DNA of 25,814 bases from a virus, in the IMG/VR virus record IMGVR_UViG_3300009433_000046, positions 1 through 25,814 of that record. One strand, written 5' to 3'. The notes below the pieces were generated by a model that ran no database searches, was not told the origin of the DNA, and worked only from the letters and a program-made list of their open reading frames with translations. A program made the translations under genes and the position numbers. Shown piece after piece: positions 1 to 7,946 of this stretch (positions are counted from its first letter, which is position 1; each line of letters begins with the position of its first letter).

Positions 1-2
1 TA

Positions 3-665
3 GTCACTGTTAACCCTAAGTTTCCTACACAGCTTGTGTTAAACGCTATTAACGATGAGTTAGCTGATTTGTCATCTCCGCAAAATGGTTTGTATCAGAT
101 AAAAACAGTTGAGTTTACTTACAACATATCTCAAGATGGATACGACCTTACTGGCGTAACTGACGACGTTCTGACTGTGTATCAGGTGACGTACACTGAT
201 GACGGTTCTGAGAATACTGAGCCGGTGTTGCCTGCGTGGACTTTGCGACGAGATCGAAAGACAAGTTCATTTGCTTCAGGTTACGCTTTGATTCTTCATG
301 ATGACGCTAACTCCGGGCAAGCAGTTAGAGTACAATATAAGACAGGGTTTACTGCGTTGGCTGCTACGTCAACAGCCTTAAGCACTGTTGGATTGCATTC
401 ATCAGCGTATGATTTGCCGTCAGTTGGGGCAGCGTTACGGTTAATGTCTACTCGACCTGTCCGACGTGAATTTATTGATGAGCAAGGGTCTAGTCGTAGA
501 GCAGATGAGGTTCCTGCCGGTGCTATATCTGCTTCTATGCGTGACCTTAGAGCGTTGCGTGATACTAGAATAAATGCTGAAGCTGCTAGGTTAGATCAGC
601 AATATCCAACGTATTGGATGAGGTCAGGGACTAAAACGCAGAACTCTTTTTATAGAGGGGTGTAA
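3..665 (+). CDS. Head-tail connector-like protein (5' end outside window)
   Basis: The frame is open from the left edge. The first in-frame GTG at 36 sits inside what reads as continuous coding sequence, so the true start is probably outside the window. At least 220 residues are visible. The protein is a mixed alpha/beta type with a C-terminal helical part rich in Arg and Ala (about residues 150-200 of the visible part), ending in a Tyr/Arg-containing tail. It stops directly before the ATG of the tail protein, with an AGGGG ribosome site overlapping its end. Position (just before a tail protein) and size suggest a connector or adaptor that joins portal to tail. This is inference from context and general look; no diagnostic motif is visible. 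Confidence 0.5.
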   Translation, partial: VTVNPKFPTQLVLNAINDELADLSSPQNGLYQIKTVEFTYNISQDGYDLTGVTDDVLTVYQVTYTDDGSENTEPVLPAWTLRRDRKTSSFASGYALILHDDANSGQAVRVQYKTGFTALAATSTALSTVGLHSSAYDLPSVGAALRLMSTRPVRREFIDEQGSSRRADEVPAGAISASMRDLRALRDTRINAEAARLDQQYPTYWMRSGTKTQNSFYRGV

Positions 666-2570
666 ATGGTTCACAGAGCTGAACGGCTACCAGTTACATT
701 AACGATAGATGCTGATGCACGTTCATACAATATTGATGTTGACCAGTATCGTCGAACGACTATCCCTACGTTGCGTGAGCAAAGAGATACGTCTAACGAA
801 CCCGGTGAGCAGTCAATAAGTTCTCAGTTTTGGTTGAGGTCGCAGACTGATTGGTCGTTTGGTTCAGGTCAAACGCATTACGATCATGCTGATTCTAATC
901 GGTCAAGGTTTAGTGCTTCGTCTGGTGTGGATGTGTGGACCGAGGGGCAGATTAGTTTGTTGCCTATTTGTGAGTCTAAAAATGACACGTTTGCGTGGAC
1001 TGATGTGAAGATGAAAATGCTTGGGTCGTACATGTATGTGGCTCAAGGAACTAACTTGTATTTCTCTAACTCGTTTAACTCTGCTGACGCTGATGTGAAC
1101 TGGTCAACGGTTACAGCTTTGGCTAGTCCGCATGCAATAACTGATATTGCGTCTGACGGCACGAATGTGTTTATTGCGTATGGGTCTAACAGAGCTGCTG
1201 CTACTGTGGTTGTCGGTTCAACTAGTCAGCCTACGTCGTTAGGTTCTCATACACCTGATTTTATTCGCATTGTTGGTGGAAGATTGTTTTTCTTAGATGG
1301 TTCTAACATTTCTGAGATAGCGTCAAATGGTAACAAGGTTTCTAGCAGCATTGACCATGATTTACCGCACGCTGGAACATGGGTTACTGTGTGTTCAGGT
1401 CCGGTAGGTTTTTACGCAGCGGAAAACACAAATGATACAGGTTCAATTAAGTTTATTTCTGTAGCTGCTGCTGATGGTTTGCTTGACGAACCACAACAAG
1501 TAGCTGAATTGCCTAGAGGCGAAAAGATTAACGACATGGTTTCCTACGCTGGTATTCTTGCGTTAGCGACTACTAAGGGTTTGCGTATCGCTGCTATGGA
1601 TGCAGGGTCAGGATCAGTAACGTATGGTCCTGTCATTGATGACGTTGGGCAAGTATTTAGTTTGGCTGCTGATGAACGTTTCGTATGGTTTGGTGGCGGT
1701 TCCGGAAAAGTGTATCGAGCTGATTTGTCACGATTTACCGAAACGCTTGTTCCTGCTTGGGCGGCAGATGTAGTGTCAGTTAAAGATGAAACGGCTGGTG
1801 GTGCTGATGCTTCGCCAAGTAACGTTATGTTTATTGCTAGGGCTTTAGGCAAAACGTATTTTACTGATTCTACTAATGGTGTGCAGGGTGAGAAGTCTAC
1901 TGGTGAGTTGGTTGCGTCTGGTACGTTAACGGTTGGAGATGTGAGTTGGAATAGCCAGTTTGATAAGGTGTTGCGTAACTTTGAGATACGTTACGCTCCG
2001 TCATCTTTGTCAGCTACAAGCAATCAGTACAGTGAGTCAGGTGTAGGGTACAGCGGTAGTGGTACTCAGTATGCTGGTGCTTCGTCTAGCGCTGGTGGTT
2101 CGATAACTGCAACGGTTACGAATGATGAGAACGTTAGTGTTACGACAAGTAATTTGACTAATAAGACTGCTACGAACATTACGACGCTTGTTCCTGAACT
2201 ATCTGAAGCGTTTAAGGTGCAACTGAATTTAACTAGGGATTCTGTAGTGACTGCTGGTCCTATTATTGAATCGTGGAGAATCCAAGCGTTCCCTGCGCCT
2301 ACAAGAGTAGATGAAATAATTGTCCCAATTATTCTTAAGACAAGGGTTGCTACGTCTAGAGGTAGAGGTTCCGCTATTGGGTACGATACGAAAGCTGAAT
2401 ACAATGCGTTAAAAACAGCTATGGCTAATCGGGAGATCATAACGTATCAAGAAGGTTCGCAAACTGACACTTGCGTAATTGACCAAATTGCTATGTCAGC
2501 AGAGAAATTATCTGATGATGGCAACTGGTGGGAAGGGGTATGCACCCTTCGACTACTAACTGTCCCCTAG
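666..2570 (+). CDS. Phage tail protein with propeller-like repeats
   Basis: A 634-residue virion protein. ATG follows the previous stop directly, with AGGGG five bases upstream. The N-terminal 100 residues include a W/G/Q-rich stretch (FWLRSQTDWSFGSGQTHYD) of a kind I associate with tail proteins of actinobacterial phages. Residues about 105-390 are beta-rich, with recurring short strands and Asp-Gly or Gly-Ser turns (GSYMYVAQGTNLYFS, DERFVWFGGGSGKVYRAD) that look like propeller blades. Residues about 450-500 are Ser/Thr/Gly-rich. The C-terminal 100 residues (from RVDEIIVPIIL to the end) resemble the closing domain of minor tail proteins. It could be a podophage nozzle or a siphophage minor tail protein; the sequence alone does not decide. 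Confidence 0.6.
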   Translation: MVHRAERLPVTLTIDADARSYNIDVDQYRRTTIPTLREQRDTSNEPGEQSISSQFWLRSQTDWSFGSGQTHYDHADSNRSRFSASSGVDVWTEGQISLLPICESKNDTFAWTDVKMKMLGSYMYVAQGTNLYFSNSFNSADADVNWSTVTALASPHAITDIASDGTNVFIAYGSNRAAATVVVGSTSQPTSLGSHTPDFIRIVGGRLFFLDGSNISEIASNGNKVSSSIDHDLPHAGTWVTVCSGPVGFYAAENTNDTGSIKFISVAAADGLLDEPQQVAELPRGEKINDMVSYAGILALATTKGLRIAAMDAGSGSVTYGPVIDDVGQVFSLAADERFVWFGGGSGKVYRADLSRFTETLVPAWAADVVSVKDETAGGADASPSNVMFIARALGKTYFTDSTNGVQGEKSTGELVASGTLTVGDVSWNSQFDKVLRNFEIRYAPSSLSATSNQYSESGVGYSGSGTQYAGASSSAGGSITATVTNDENVSVTTSNLTNKTATNITTLVPELSEAFKVQLNLTRDSVVTAGPIIESWRIQAFPAPTRVDEIIVPIILKTRVATSRGRGSAIGYDTKAEYNALKTAMANREIITYQEGSQTDTCVIDQIAMSAEKLSDDGNWWEGVCTLRLLTVP

Positions 2571-2578
2571 AATGGTAT

Positions 2579-3337
2579 ATGACCAAAATTCTTTACTACG
2601 ACATTGAAACAGCGCCTAACTTAGCGTATGTGTGGGGGCAGTACCAGCAAGATGTTATAGCGCATGAGCGTGAATGGTACATGATGTGTGTGTCGTATCG
2701 TTGGGAGCATCAGAAACGCACGCATGTATGTGCAATGGTTGATTTCCCTGAAGCGTATACAAAAGACCCTGAGAACGATTACCATGTTGTAAAAAAATTG
2801 TGGGAATTAATTGATGAAGCTGACATCGTTATAGCCCATAACGGTGACAAATTTGATATGCGTAAAGCTAACGCTAGGTTTGTGAAGCATGGGTTAGGTC
2901 CAGCCTCACCTGTTAAGTCTGTTGATACGTTGAAAGTAGCTCGCAGGTATTTTATGTTTAATTCAAATCGCTTGAATCATATTGGGCAACACTTGGGACT
3001 TGGTGAAAAGGTAGATACTGGTGGCTTCCAAACGTGGGCTGGGTGTATGCGTGGCGATATGAAAGCTTGGAAGACGATGATTAAGTACGCTCGTCAAGAT
3101 GTGGATTTGTTGCGTGATGTGTATTTAGCGTTGCGACCTTGGATGAAGAACCATCCTAACCTTAACATTCATACAAAGGAACATGCGTGTCCTACTTGCG
3201 GTTCATATAACTTGCAACGTCGGGGTTACAAAACAACTCAAACTACTTCGTATCAACAATGGCAATGCAATGATTGTAGGTCGTATAGCAGAAGTCGATT
3301 AGCTGAGAAAACAGAGAAACCCTCTATAGTTCCGTAA
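2579..3337 (+). CDS. DEDDy 3'-5' exonuclease with C-terminal zinc ribbon
   Basis: A 252-residue RNase H-fold exonuclease. The frame is open from 2528, but ATG at 2579 is chosen because the exonuclease fold starts at once (MTKILYYDIET) and the earlier codons overlap the tail gene. Exo I is D8-I-E10. Exo II is around H87-N88-G89-D90-K91-F92-D93. Exo III is Y170-xxx-D174 (YARQD). After a short linker, C204/C207 and C230/C233 form a CPTC...CNDC zinc ribbon. The family removes nucleotides from DNA 3' ends; the ribbon probably helps bind nucleic acid. It lies between tail and lysis-region genes rather than with the replication operon, so its role (proofreading, host DNA turnover, end processing) is open. 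Confidence 0.8.
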   Translation: MTKILYYDIETAPNLAYVWGQYQQDVIAHEREWYMMCVSYRWEHQKRTHVCAMVDFPEAYTKDPENDYHVVKKLWELIDEADIVIAHNGDKFDMRKANARFVKHGLGPASPVKSVDTLKVARRYFMFNSNRLNHIGQHLGLGEKVDTGGFQTWAGCMRGDMKAWKTMIKYARQDVDLLRDVYLALRPWMKNHPNLNIHTKEHACPTCGSYNLQRRGYKTTQTTSYQQWQCNDCRSYSRSRLAEKTEKPSIVP

Positions 3338-3347
3338 CGTTTAGTTG

Positions 3348-3360
3348 TAATCTTAGCCTA
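3348..3360 (+). promoter_or_regulatory. Candidate leaderless -10 element
   Basis: TAATCT at 3348-3353 is followed by six bases and then the ATG of the secreted protein gene at 3360. No ribosome site precedes this ATG. The TANNNT-N6-ATG spacing matches leaderless genes of Actinobacteria and recurs at 10123 and 10386. No good -35 is visible. Confidence 0.4.
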
Positions 3361-4892
3361 TGGCTAGGTTCTTTTTTGTGCTGTCTCGAATACTTTTTGC
3401 GTCAATGCTTGTCATGGCTTTGTTAAGCCCTGCATCAGCGCAAGAGAACGAGCCTGAAACAACGTGTGTAGATCAGGAAAATGAGGACAATACTGCGTGT
3501 ACTGTGCATGTAAATGATTACGATGACTCACCTATTGTGTATATGACTGTGGAAGAGGATCAGACTGCTGTGGAAATCATTACCTATACATCATTGACAT
3601 GCGATGACCATGAAACAGGGGAAGGAACAGACACTTACGCAGCAGACCCCTATCTTAAACTATACGACAGCGATGGGACAATTATTGGTGAGGATGATGA
3701 CAGTGCTACTCACAACGTTAACGGCATGTGCTGGGATAGCTACTTGACCCTTACGTTAGATGCAGGGGACTATGAACTATTAGCTACCTCTTACAGTGAT
3801 ACGACTATTGGAACGTATACGTTAGAGTTCTCTGGTGTGAGCTGGTCGTTGTCTAATGACCCTGAGCCTGCGCCTGATCCTGAACCTACTCCAGAACCAC
3901 AACCTACGCCTGAACCAACTTTTGAGCCTACGCCTGAACCTGTAGAGCCTACGCCTGAGCCAGACCCTGAACCTGAACCAACGCCTACGCCTGAAGAAGA
4001 AATTGAACCTCCCGTAAATGAGCCTATTCAAGATCCCACTCCTCTCCCACCAGAACCAGAAGAAGAGCCAGAACCAGACCCGCCGTGGGAACCCCCCACA
4101 ATACAGCCATCGCCACCCCCAGTGCTAATTCTGCCATCACCAATTGGAGAAAACCTACAGATACCAGTGACAACAGACATAGAGGAATTAGAAGAAGAGC
4201 CATTTGAAGATGATACCATGTGGGACTTCGACGATGTAGAATGGGAAGAGTTCGAGTTAGATGAGTTACCAGAAATTGAGTTTATTCCAGAAGAATTTGA
4301 GGAAGAAGAGGAAGAAGAAACAACTTTCCTTGATGATGGAGAACAAGAACAGCCAGATGAAGTACAATCAGATGTGGAACTAGACTTTGTTCTTGAAGAG
4401 TTTGAGGACATTGAAGAGATAGACTTTGAGGAGTTAGACGCTGATGAGCTTGACGACGAAATTCTTACTGAAATATTACAAGATGAAGAGACAGTTGAAG
4501 TCTTTCTGGAAGAAGTCTTAGAGGACAACCCGGACTTCTTTGAAGAAGCCACAGATGAACAGATAACTGTTATCTTTGAAGCAGCGCCAGAGATATTTAA
4601 CGAAGCATCTGACGAGGTTAAAGAAGAACTCGAAGAAGAAATAAACGTGTTTGCTGGTGGCTTTGAAGAGTATGTGCCAGAGGATTCAAACATTAGCGTC
4701 GATGACAGACGTTCTATCATTGCTGTCACAACTGCGACTACAATAGTTGCTGGAGCTGCAATCGCAAGACCAACACCTCCACCAACACCAAGACCTACAA
4801 CTCCAACCCCTCCAAGACCTAGCAGTCCACAATCTGTTTCTCCCAGTGGTCCCGAAACCCCAAGGAGAAAAACTAGAGATGATAAAGCGTAA
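3360..4892 (+). CDS. Secreted, membrane-anchored acidic/proline-rich protein
   Basis: A 510-residue surface-type protein. Residues 1-27 are a classic signal peptide (basic start, hydrophobic core, SPASA cleavage site). Residues about 35-165 form a beta-rich domain with several Cys; the stretch [18 protein letters not shown] and the following [15 protein letters not shown] resemble the PPC (pre-peptidase C-terminal) fold seen in secreted bacterial proteins. Residues about 168-260 are Pro-Glu-Pro-Thr repeats, 270-430 are extremely acidic, 452-469 form a hydrophobic anchor ([18 protein letters not shown]), and the last 41 residues are Pro-rich with a basic end (RRKTRDDK). The layout predicts an outward domain on a stalk fixed in the host membrane. 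Superinfection exclusion or surface modification would fit, but nothing proves either. Third-position base use changes from T/G to A/C near 4000. Confidence 0.65.
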   Translation: MARFFFVLSRILFASMLVMALLSPASAQENEPETTCVDQENEDNTACTVHVNDYDDSPIVYMTVEEDQTAVEIITYTSLTCDDHETGEGTDTYAADPYLKLYDSDGTIIGEDDDSATHNVNGMCWDSYLTLTLDAGDYELLATSYSDTTIGTYTLEFSGVSWSLSNDPEPAPDPEPTPEPQPTPEPTFEPTPEPVEPTPEPDPEPEPTPTPEEEIEPPVNEPIQDPTPLPPEPEEEPEPDPPWEPPTIQPSPPPVLILPSPIGENLQIPVTTDIEELEEEPFEDDTMWDFDDVEWEEFELDELPEIEFIPEEFEEEEEEETTFLDDGEQEQPDEVQSDVELDFVLEEFEDIEEIDFEELDADELDDEILTEILQDEETVEVFLEEVLEDNPDFFEEATDEQITVIFEAAPEIFNEASDEVKEELEEEINVFAGGFEEYVPEDSNISVDDRRSIIAVTTATTIVAGAAIARPTPPPTPRPTTPTPPRPSSPQSVSPSGPETPRRKTRDDKA

Positions 4893-5061
4893 AGTTAAAC
4901 GACTAACTCACGAAGTGTTTATCCTTAGCCTTACTGCTGGGTCAACCGGAATCGTGCTTATCACGTTGTCAGGTGAAACCAGAGAGTACGGTATTTGGAT
5001 TACCGCAGCTAGCTTTGTATGCCACATGGTAGGTGTGTGGATTGACTGGAAAGATGATTAA
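4879..5061 (+). CDS. Small two-span membrane protein, holin candidate
   Basis: A 60-residue protein beginning MIKRKVKRL. The start is fixed by AAGGAG eleven bases upstream, although the frame is open further back; it overlaps the previous gene by 14 bases. It has a basic N-terminus, then two hydrophobic segments (about residues 12-30 and 38-56) split by a charged turn (GETREYG), and a short acidic end. Size, topology and nearness to the convergent lysin gene at 5496-6092 are what a class II holin shows. Small membrane proteins of other function would look alike. Confidence 0.45.
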   Translation: MIKRKVKRLTHEVFILSLTAGSTGIVLITLSGETREYGIWITAASFVCHMVGVWIDWKDD

Positions 5062-5317
5062 AGTTTGGATAGATCAAGACCTGTGTACAGGCGATGGTCT
5101 ATGCGCTGAAATCGAACCAACTATTTTTGAAATGCACGACGATGGTTTAGCTTACGTTAAAGAAGCATCTTGGTCGAACATTCTTAATGGAGGTTTTGAA
5201 CCTGTTTTGCAGATGGCTGATGGTACAGCAACAGTACCTGAGAATCTACTAGCTAACGTTATAGATGCGGCAGAGGAATGTCCGGGAGAATGTATTTTCA
5301 TAGAGGTTGAGTCGTGA
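5054..5317 (+). CDS. 3Fe-4S-type ferredoxin
   Basis: An 87-residue electron carrier. ATG at 5054 overlaps the previous stop and has GGAAAG just upstream. The N-terminal motif is VWIDQDLCTGDGLCAEI (C11 and C17, spacing C-x5-C), followed by an acidic body and a C-terminal EECPGEC (C76 and C80). This layout matches the small single-cluster ferredoxins of Actinobacteria, which feed electrons to cytochrome P450s and other oxidoreductases. An insert of roughly 20 residues (about 38-60) lengthens it beyond the usual size. It sits between two small membrane proteins near the lysin, an odd place for a redox protein. It is a likely auxiliary metabolic gene taken from a host; no partner reductase or oxygenase is visible in the window. 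Confidence 0.85.
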   Translation: MIKVWIDQDLCTGDGLCAEIEPTIFEMHDDGLAYVKEASWSNILNGGFEPVLQMADGTATVPENLLANVIDAAEECPGECIFIEVES

Positions 5318-5499
5318 CATTGGAAGCATTATTTTTAGTTATTCTTACAGCGTGCCTTGTTCCGTGGATGGCTTGGATTTCTACTGTTTTGATTAAGATT
5401 GAGATACGTTTAGCTAAGGGTGATGAAGCGTTAGAAACTGCTGAGGAGCGGTTAGCTGACCATGAGCAAAGATTACGAGCGTTAGAACAACGCTGTTAG
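5314..5499 (+). CDS. Small membrane protein with coiled-coil tail
   Basis: A 61-residue protein. GTG at 5314 overlaps the ferredoxin stop (GTGA). Residues 4-28 form one hydrophobic span. Residues 32-61 are a charged heptad-like helix (EIRLAKGDEALETAEERLADHEQRLRALEQ is split here only by position: acidic and basic residues alternate with Leu/Ala). Single-span proteins with a short coiled coil are common in phage lysis cassettes as accessory holins or antiholins, which fits the convergent lysin next door. Its end overlaps that gene by four bases tail to tail. Confidence 0.45.
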   Translation: MTLEALFLVILTACLVPWMAWISTVLIKIEIRLAKGDEALETAEERLADHEQRLRALEQRC

Positions 5500-6092
5500 C
5501 TACACACCCAGTGTTGCCAACCTCCGCCTGTAGCCCTGTAAATTAGCCAAGCGCTAACCCTGATATTAGCCTCACCTGAAAAAACGTCTGCTACATAACC
5601 TAAAGCAGTACGACTTCTAGCATCCCAATACGTTGTCAAGTGTTGCATCAAGCCACTAGCTGTACTAACACTAGACCTCGCTGTAGGATCGCCACCAGAT
5701 TCACAATCTATAATTTTCAAGAACCTAGCGGTATCGCTAACAGGCCCACCGTTCGCTAGTATTGCGTCTTGCACAATTGGCCTCCACCGTTCGACCTCCG
5801 GCTTAAAGGTAGCGTTAGGAGAAACAGTTGAGTACAAACGCACCGAAATGTTCCGTTCCATAGCCCACTGACGATGATGCTTATGCGTATTTGCACCATA
5901 AATCCCATCCGTGTTCACGTTCATCCAGTACTGCAACAACCACACTCTCTCGCTGTCCTCTAACCAGTCATACTCAATAGATATAATATGATTCTCTATT
6001 TTGCCCCAAGGTATGTAAGCTAGAGCTGTAGCTGACAGTGCGTTGATAGCGAACGTAAATAAAATCGTGCTATAAATAAAGATCTTTCTCAT
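5496..6092 (-). CDS. Secreted lytic transglycosylase/lysozyme-like lysin
   Basis: A 198-residue peptidoglycan hydrolase. Residues 1-25 form a signal peptide or signal anchor ending ALA. Residues about 45-85 (WLLQYWMNVNTDGIYGANT) resemble a degenerate peptidoglycan-binding repeat. Residues 115-198 form a lysozyme-fold SLT-like domain: catalytic Glu is expected at E131 in IIDCESGGDP, followed by ASGLMQHL (147-152) and a closing helix AWLIYRATGGGWQHW. Export by the host Sec system would allow action with or without a holin. It starts inside the upstream nuclease gene (23-base overlap) and ends against the coiled-coil membrane protein gene on the other strand. Confidence 0.75.
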   Translation of the reverse strand: MRKIFIYSTILFTFAINALSATALAYIPWGKIENHIISIEYDWLEDSERVWLLQYWMNVNTDGIYGANTHKHHRQWAMERNISVRLYSTVSPNATFKPEVERWRPIVQDAILANGGPVSDTARFLKIIDCESGGDPTARSSVSTASGLMQHLTTYWDARSRTALGYVADVFSGEANIRVSAWLIYRATGGGWQHWVCS

Positions 6093-6429
6093 TGTGGTGT
6101 CTCCAAATTGTTAACAGTTCTGCGGCAAATGCCGCATCTAAAACAGCTACTTTACCAACTGTCTTTCCTATTTGCGACCTCCTGTCCCCGTGGATAGCAA
6201 AAATTACCCACTGATTATTGTGAGCAACTTTCCGTATCCTGCTAATCCACGGGAACAGTGTCCAACGCTTGCGATATTTCACTTCAATAGGAATATCTAA
6301 GTCCCCCAACCAGATATCGTGAGACTCGCTACTAGCGCTGGTTCTGTGAGCATCGTTATGCCCCCATTCCATAAGTAAGGCCACTATTTCATTTTCACCT
6401 GCAGTTCCTTTTTGTTTTGCTTTAGACAA
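6070..6429 (-). CDS. PD-(D/E)XK nuclease, possible Holliday junction resolvase
   Basis: About 119 residues. A TTG at 6435 would lie only three bases after the AAGGAG site, while the TTG at 6429 lies nine bases after it, so 6429 is preferred (MSKAKQKGTAGENEIV). The PD-(D/E)XK core is visible: an early Glu in GENEIVALL, Asp in SHDIWLGD, then IEVKY supplying E-x-K, and a later helix with Q/R residues. The Hjc-type resolvases and small phage nucleases share this plan. Next to recombination genes, junction or branched-DNA cleavage is the likely role. Restriction-like activity cannot be excluded, since the methyltransferase gene directly precedes it and overlaps it. Confidence 0.65.
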   Translation of the reverse strand: MSKAKQKGTAGENEIVALLMEWGHNDAHRTSASSESHDIWLGDLDIPIEVKYRKRWTLFPWISRIRKVAHNNQWVIFAIHGDRRSQIGKTVGKVAVLDAAFAAELLTIWRHHNEKDLYL

Positions 6430-6970
6430 AATCAAACACTCCTTGTATTTCTGCCCGTTTTTTTTCGACGGTTACGATTGTATCGTTCCTAACTCCTCCA
6501 TGGGGTACTAAAAGAATTTCTAACATATCAAAACCTAAAGTCTTGCCTATGCCCATGGAGTTCCAACCACAACGCACTACGATGGCGTTAGGTTTGCATA
6601 TCCTTGCGATTTGTTTTTTGATCTCTGACCACGGGTTTTGTGTGTCTTCTTGAGTGACTACACGCCCTATCCCGTCGTAGCATTCTTTGATCTGTCTAGA
6701 GCTGTACGGTGGATCAAATAGAACTCCGTCAACTGACTCATCTTCAAACAATGAAAGAAAATGATTAGAGTCGTGATGAAAGTCTGCTTCAAACTCTGGG
6801 TTGATGTCGTTTGTGAACTTCATTAAATGCTTAAAACAACTGTTACGGACATAAGGATCAACCCAAACTCCCTTGGTTATCACCCTGCGAAGGAGGGAGT
6901 TAATGGGTTGAATCCTAAATGTTTCAGAGTTAGGCATAGCCCATTCTCTATGAAACTGTATTTCTGTCAC
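6422..6970 (-). CDS. DNA methyltransferase (N6-adenine or N4-cytosine type)
   Basis: A 182-residue enzyme that transfers a methyl group from S-adenosylmethionine to DNA. DPPYS at residues 86-90 is catalytic motif IV of amino-methyltransferases, and VWVDPYVRNS (35-44) fits the SAM-binding DP-x-x motif. The helix and strand after it (KPNAIVVRCGWNS) match the next core elements. No target-recognition domain is obvious and the protein is short, as in many phage orphan methyltransferases. GTG at 6970 overlaps the upstream stop (GTGA). Likely roles are protection from host restriction or marking phage DNA. It overlaps a PD-(D/E)XK gene, so a small modification/nuclease pair is conceivable. Confidence 0.75.
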   Translation of the reverse strand: MTEIQFHREWAMPNSETFRIQPINSLLRRVITKGVWVDPYVRNSCFKHLMKFTNDINPEFEADFHHDSNHFLSLFEDESVDGVLFDPPYSSRQIKECYDGIGRVVTQEDTQNPWSEIKKQIARICKPNAIVVRCGWNSMGIGKTLGFDMLEILLVPHGGVRNDTIVTVEKKRAEIQGVFDFV

Positions 6971-7158
6971 AAAAGTTCTTTAATGTCTTCTGCAATCGGC
7001 CCGTAATGCTGTTCTGCGTAAGCGTCTAAAGCATCCCGTATCATACCTGATCTAGTTTGACCGTTATGTATCGCTAACTGGTCTACCTTAACTAACAAAG
7101 AGTGAGGTATCCGCATAGCAATTAACTGGTCGTTTTTGTCTTTAAGTGGTGTTTCCAT
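6967..7158 (-). CDS. Ribbon-helix-helix DNA-binding protein
   Basis: A 63-residue CopG/Arc-like protein. The frame is open up to 7197, but ATG at 7158 is chosen because AGGAG lies eight bases before it and the upstream gene stops exactly there (TAATG). The beta strand is QLIAMRIPHSLL, followed by helix 1 VDQLAIHNGQ and helix 2 TRSGMIRDALDAYAEQHY, the normal order for this fold, with a 15-residue tail. Such proteins dimerise and bind operator DNA through the paired strands. It sits inside the replication operon and may control that operon. Confidence 0.75.
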   Translation of the reverse strand: METPLKDKNDQLIAMRIPHSLLVKVDQLAIHNGQTRSGMIRDALDAYAEQHYGPIAEDIKELL

Positions 7159-7313
7159 TAATATTTCTCCTGATGTTTTTGCCCGCATGTAGGGCATTTA
7201 TTATTGTTATTCTCTATTACTTTTGAGCCTATGACCCAACCGCAACTACAGCTTATGTAGTACGGTGATTTGGTTCTGAGTTTAGATTTCTTCTGACCGA
7301 AATCATCCCACAC
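7158..7313 (-). CDS. Tiny zinc-ribbon protein
   Basis: A 51-residue protein. GTG at 7313 shares one base with the SSB stop (TAGTG), and its own stop TAA shares one base with the next ATG. This seamless packing is the main sign that it is a gene. It has two knuckles, C22-S-C24-G and C40-PT-C43-G, separated by 15 residues, the pattern of a rubredoxin-like or TFIIB-like zinc ribbon; the rest is basic and polar. It may bind nucleic acid or protein alongside SSB. I do not recognise a named family. Confidence 0.7.
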   Translation of the reverse strand: MWDDFGQKKSKLRTKSPYYISCSCGWVIGSKVIENNNNKCPTCGQKHQEKY

Positions 7314-7717
7314 TAAAACCAGTCCTCATCTTTATCTATTGGCTTACCATCAACTATTGCAGTTTTCCCCTGCCAATCATCTTGCTTAGGCGCTCTAACA
7401 ATCTGAAATAAATCCCAAACGTTACAGTCCCAACCAGTTACAGTTTGCCCGTCTTTGTTCTTGTATTGACGGCTGGTAAATTTGCCTCTAACAGCTATCC
7501 TGCTACCTTTATCTGTGGCTTTAGCTATAGCTTCTGCTAACGCTGTTGACCCATCTCTGGAGTCTTCCCAAATGCTTAACGTTACCCATGTGGTTTCTTC
7601 TTCACCTGTTTTCACAGCTAACGCATTCTCATAAACTGCTTTGCCTGTGCCAGTGACTTTAGGTAGCCACTCTCTGCCTAGGTTTCCCATTTGGAAACCG
7701 ATTCCTTCATTAAGCAT
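7313..7717 (-). CDS. ssb: Single-stranded DNA-binding protein
   Basis: A 134-residue OB-fold protein. Strands are evident in VYENALAVKTGEEETTWVTLSIWED, followed by a helix ALAEAIAKATDKG and SRIAVRGKFTSRQYKNKDG, the usual SSB order. The C-terminus ends DEDWF, the acidic tip with a terminal aromatic that SSBs use to recruit partner proteins. It would coat exposed strands made by the neighbouring exonuclease and replication machinery. It overlaps the upstream gene by eight bases. Confidence 0.8.
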   Translation of the reverse strand: MLNEGIGFQMGNLGREWLPKVTGTGKAVYENALAVKTGEEETTWVTLSIWEDSRDGSTALAEAIAKATDKGSRIAVRGKFTSRQYKNKDGQTVTGWDCNVWDLFQIVRAPKQDDWQGKTAIVDGKPIDKDEDWF

Positions 7718-7946
7718 TTTGTTGCTCCTTCATTTCTTGTTGCCATTCTACAAATGTATTGTTGCAATAACTAGTAAGCATCCCTATCCAATCTTGCACG
7801 ATATCTAATTTTAAGAGGTTGTTGCATTCTTCTAATTCGTCAGTAGCAATAAAATTACCTTCACCCACCTGAATGTCTGCTTCAAACATCGCCCCTGTAT
7901 CTAACAACCATTCATCTGCATATTCCTGATCTTCTTTACCCAACAT
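7710..7946 (-). CDS. Acidic hypothetical protein
   Basis: A 78-residue, acidic, probably helical protein. ATG at 7946 is preceded by AGGAG seven bases upstream. It overlaps both neighbours (the annealing protein and SSB), so it belongs to the recombination operon. It contains DEWLLDTGAMFEADIQ and a C-terminal helix rich in Gln and Glu. No known motif is visible. A small modulator of the annealing protein or SSB is a guess from position only. Confidence 0.6.
   Translation of the reverse strand: MLGKEDQEYADEWLLDTGAMFEADIQVGEGNFIATDELEECNNLLKLDIVQDWIGMLTSYCNNTFVEWQQEMKEQQNA

Noticed and set aside
3822-4729. Minus-strand open frames opposite the Pro/Glu-rich gene
   Set aside because: They are Arg- or Ser-rich mirrors of the repetitive plus-strand codons; the plus-strand gene has a signal peptide and clear domains.
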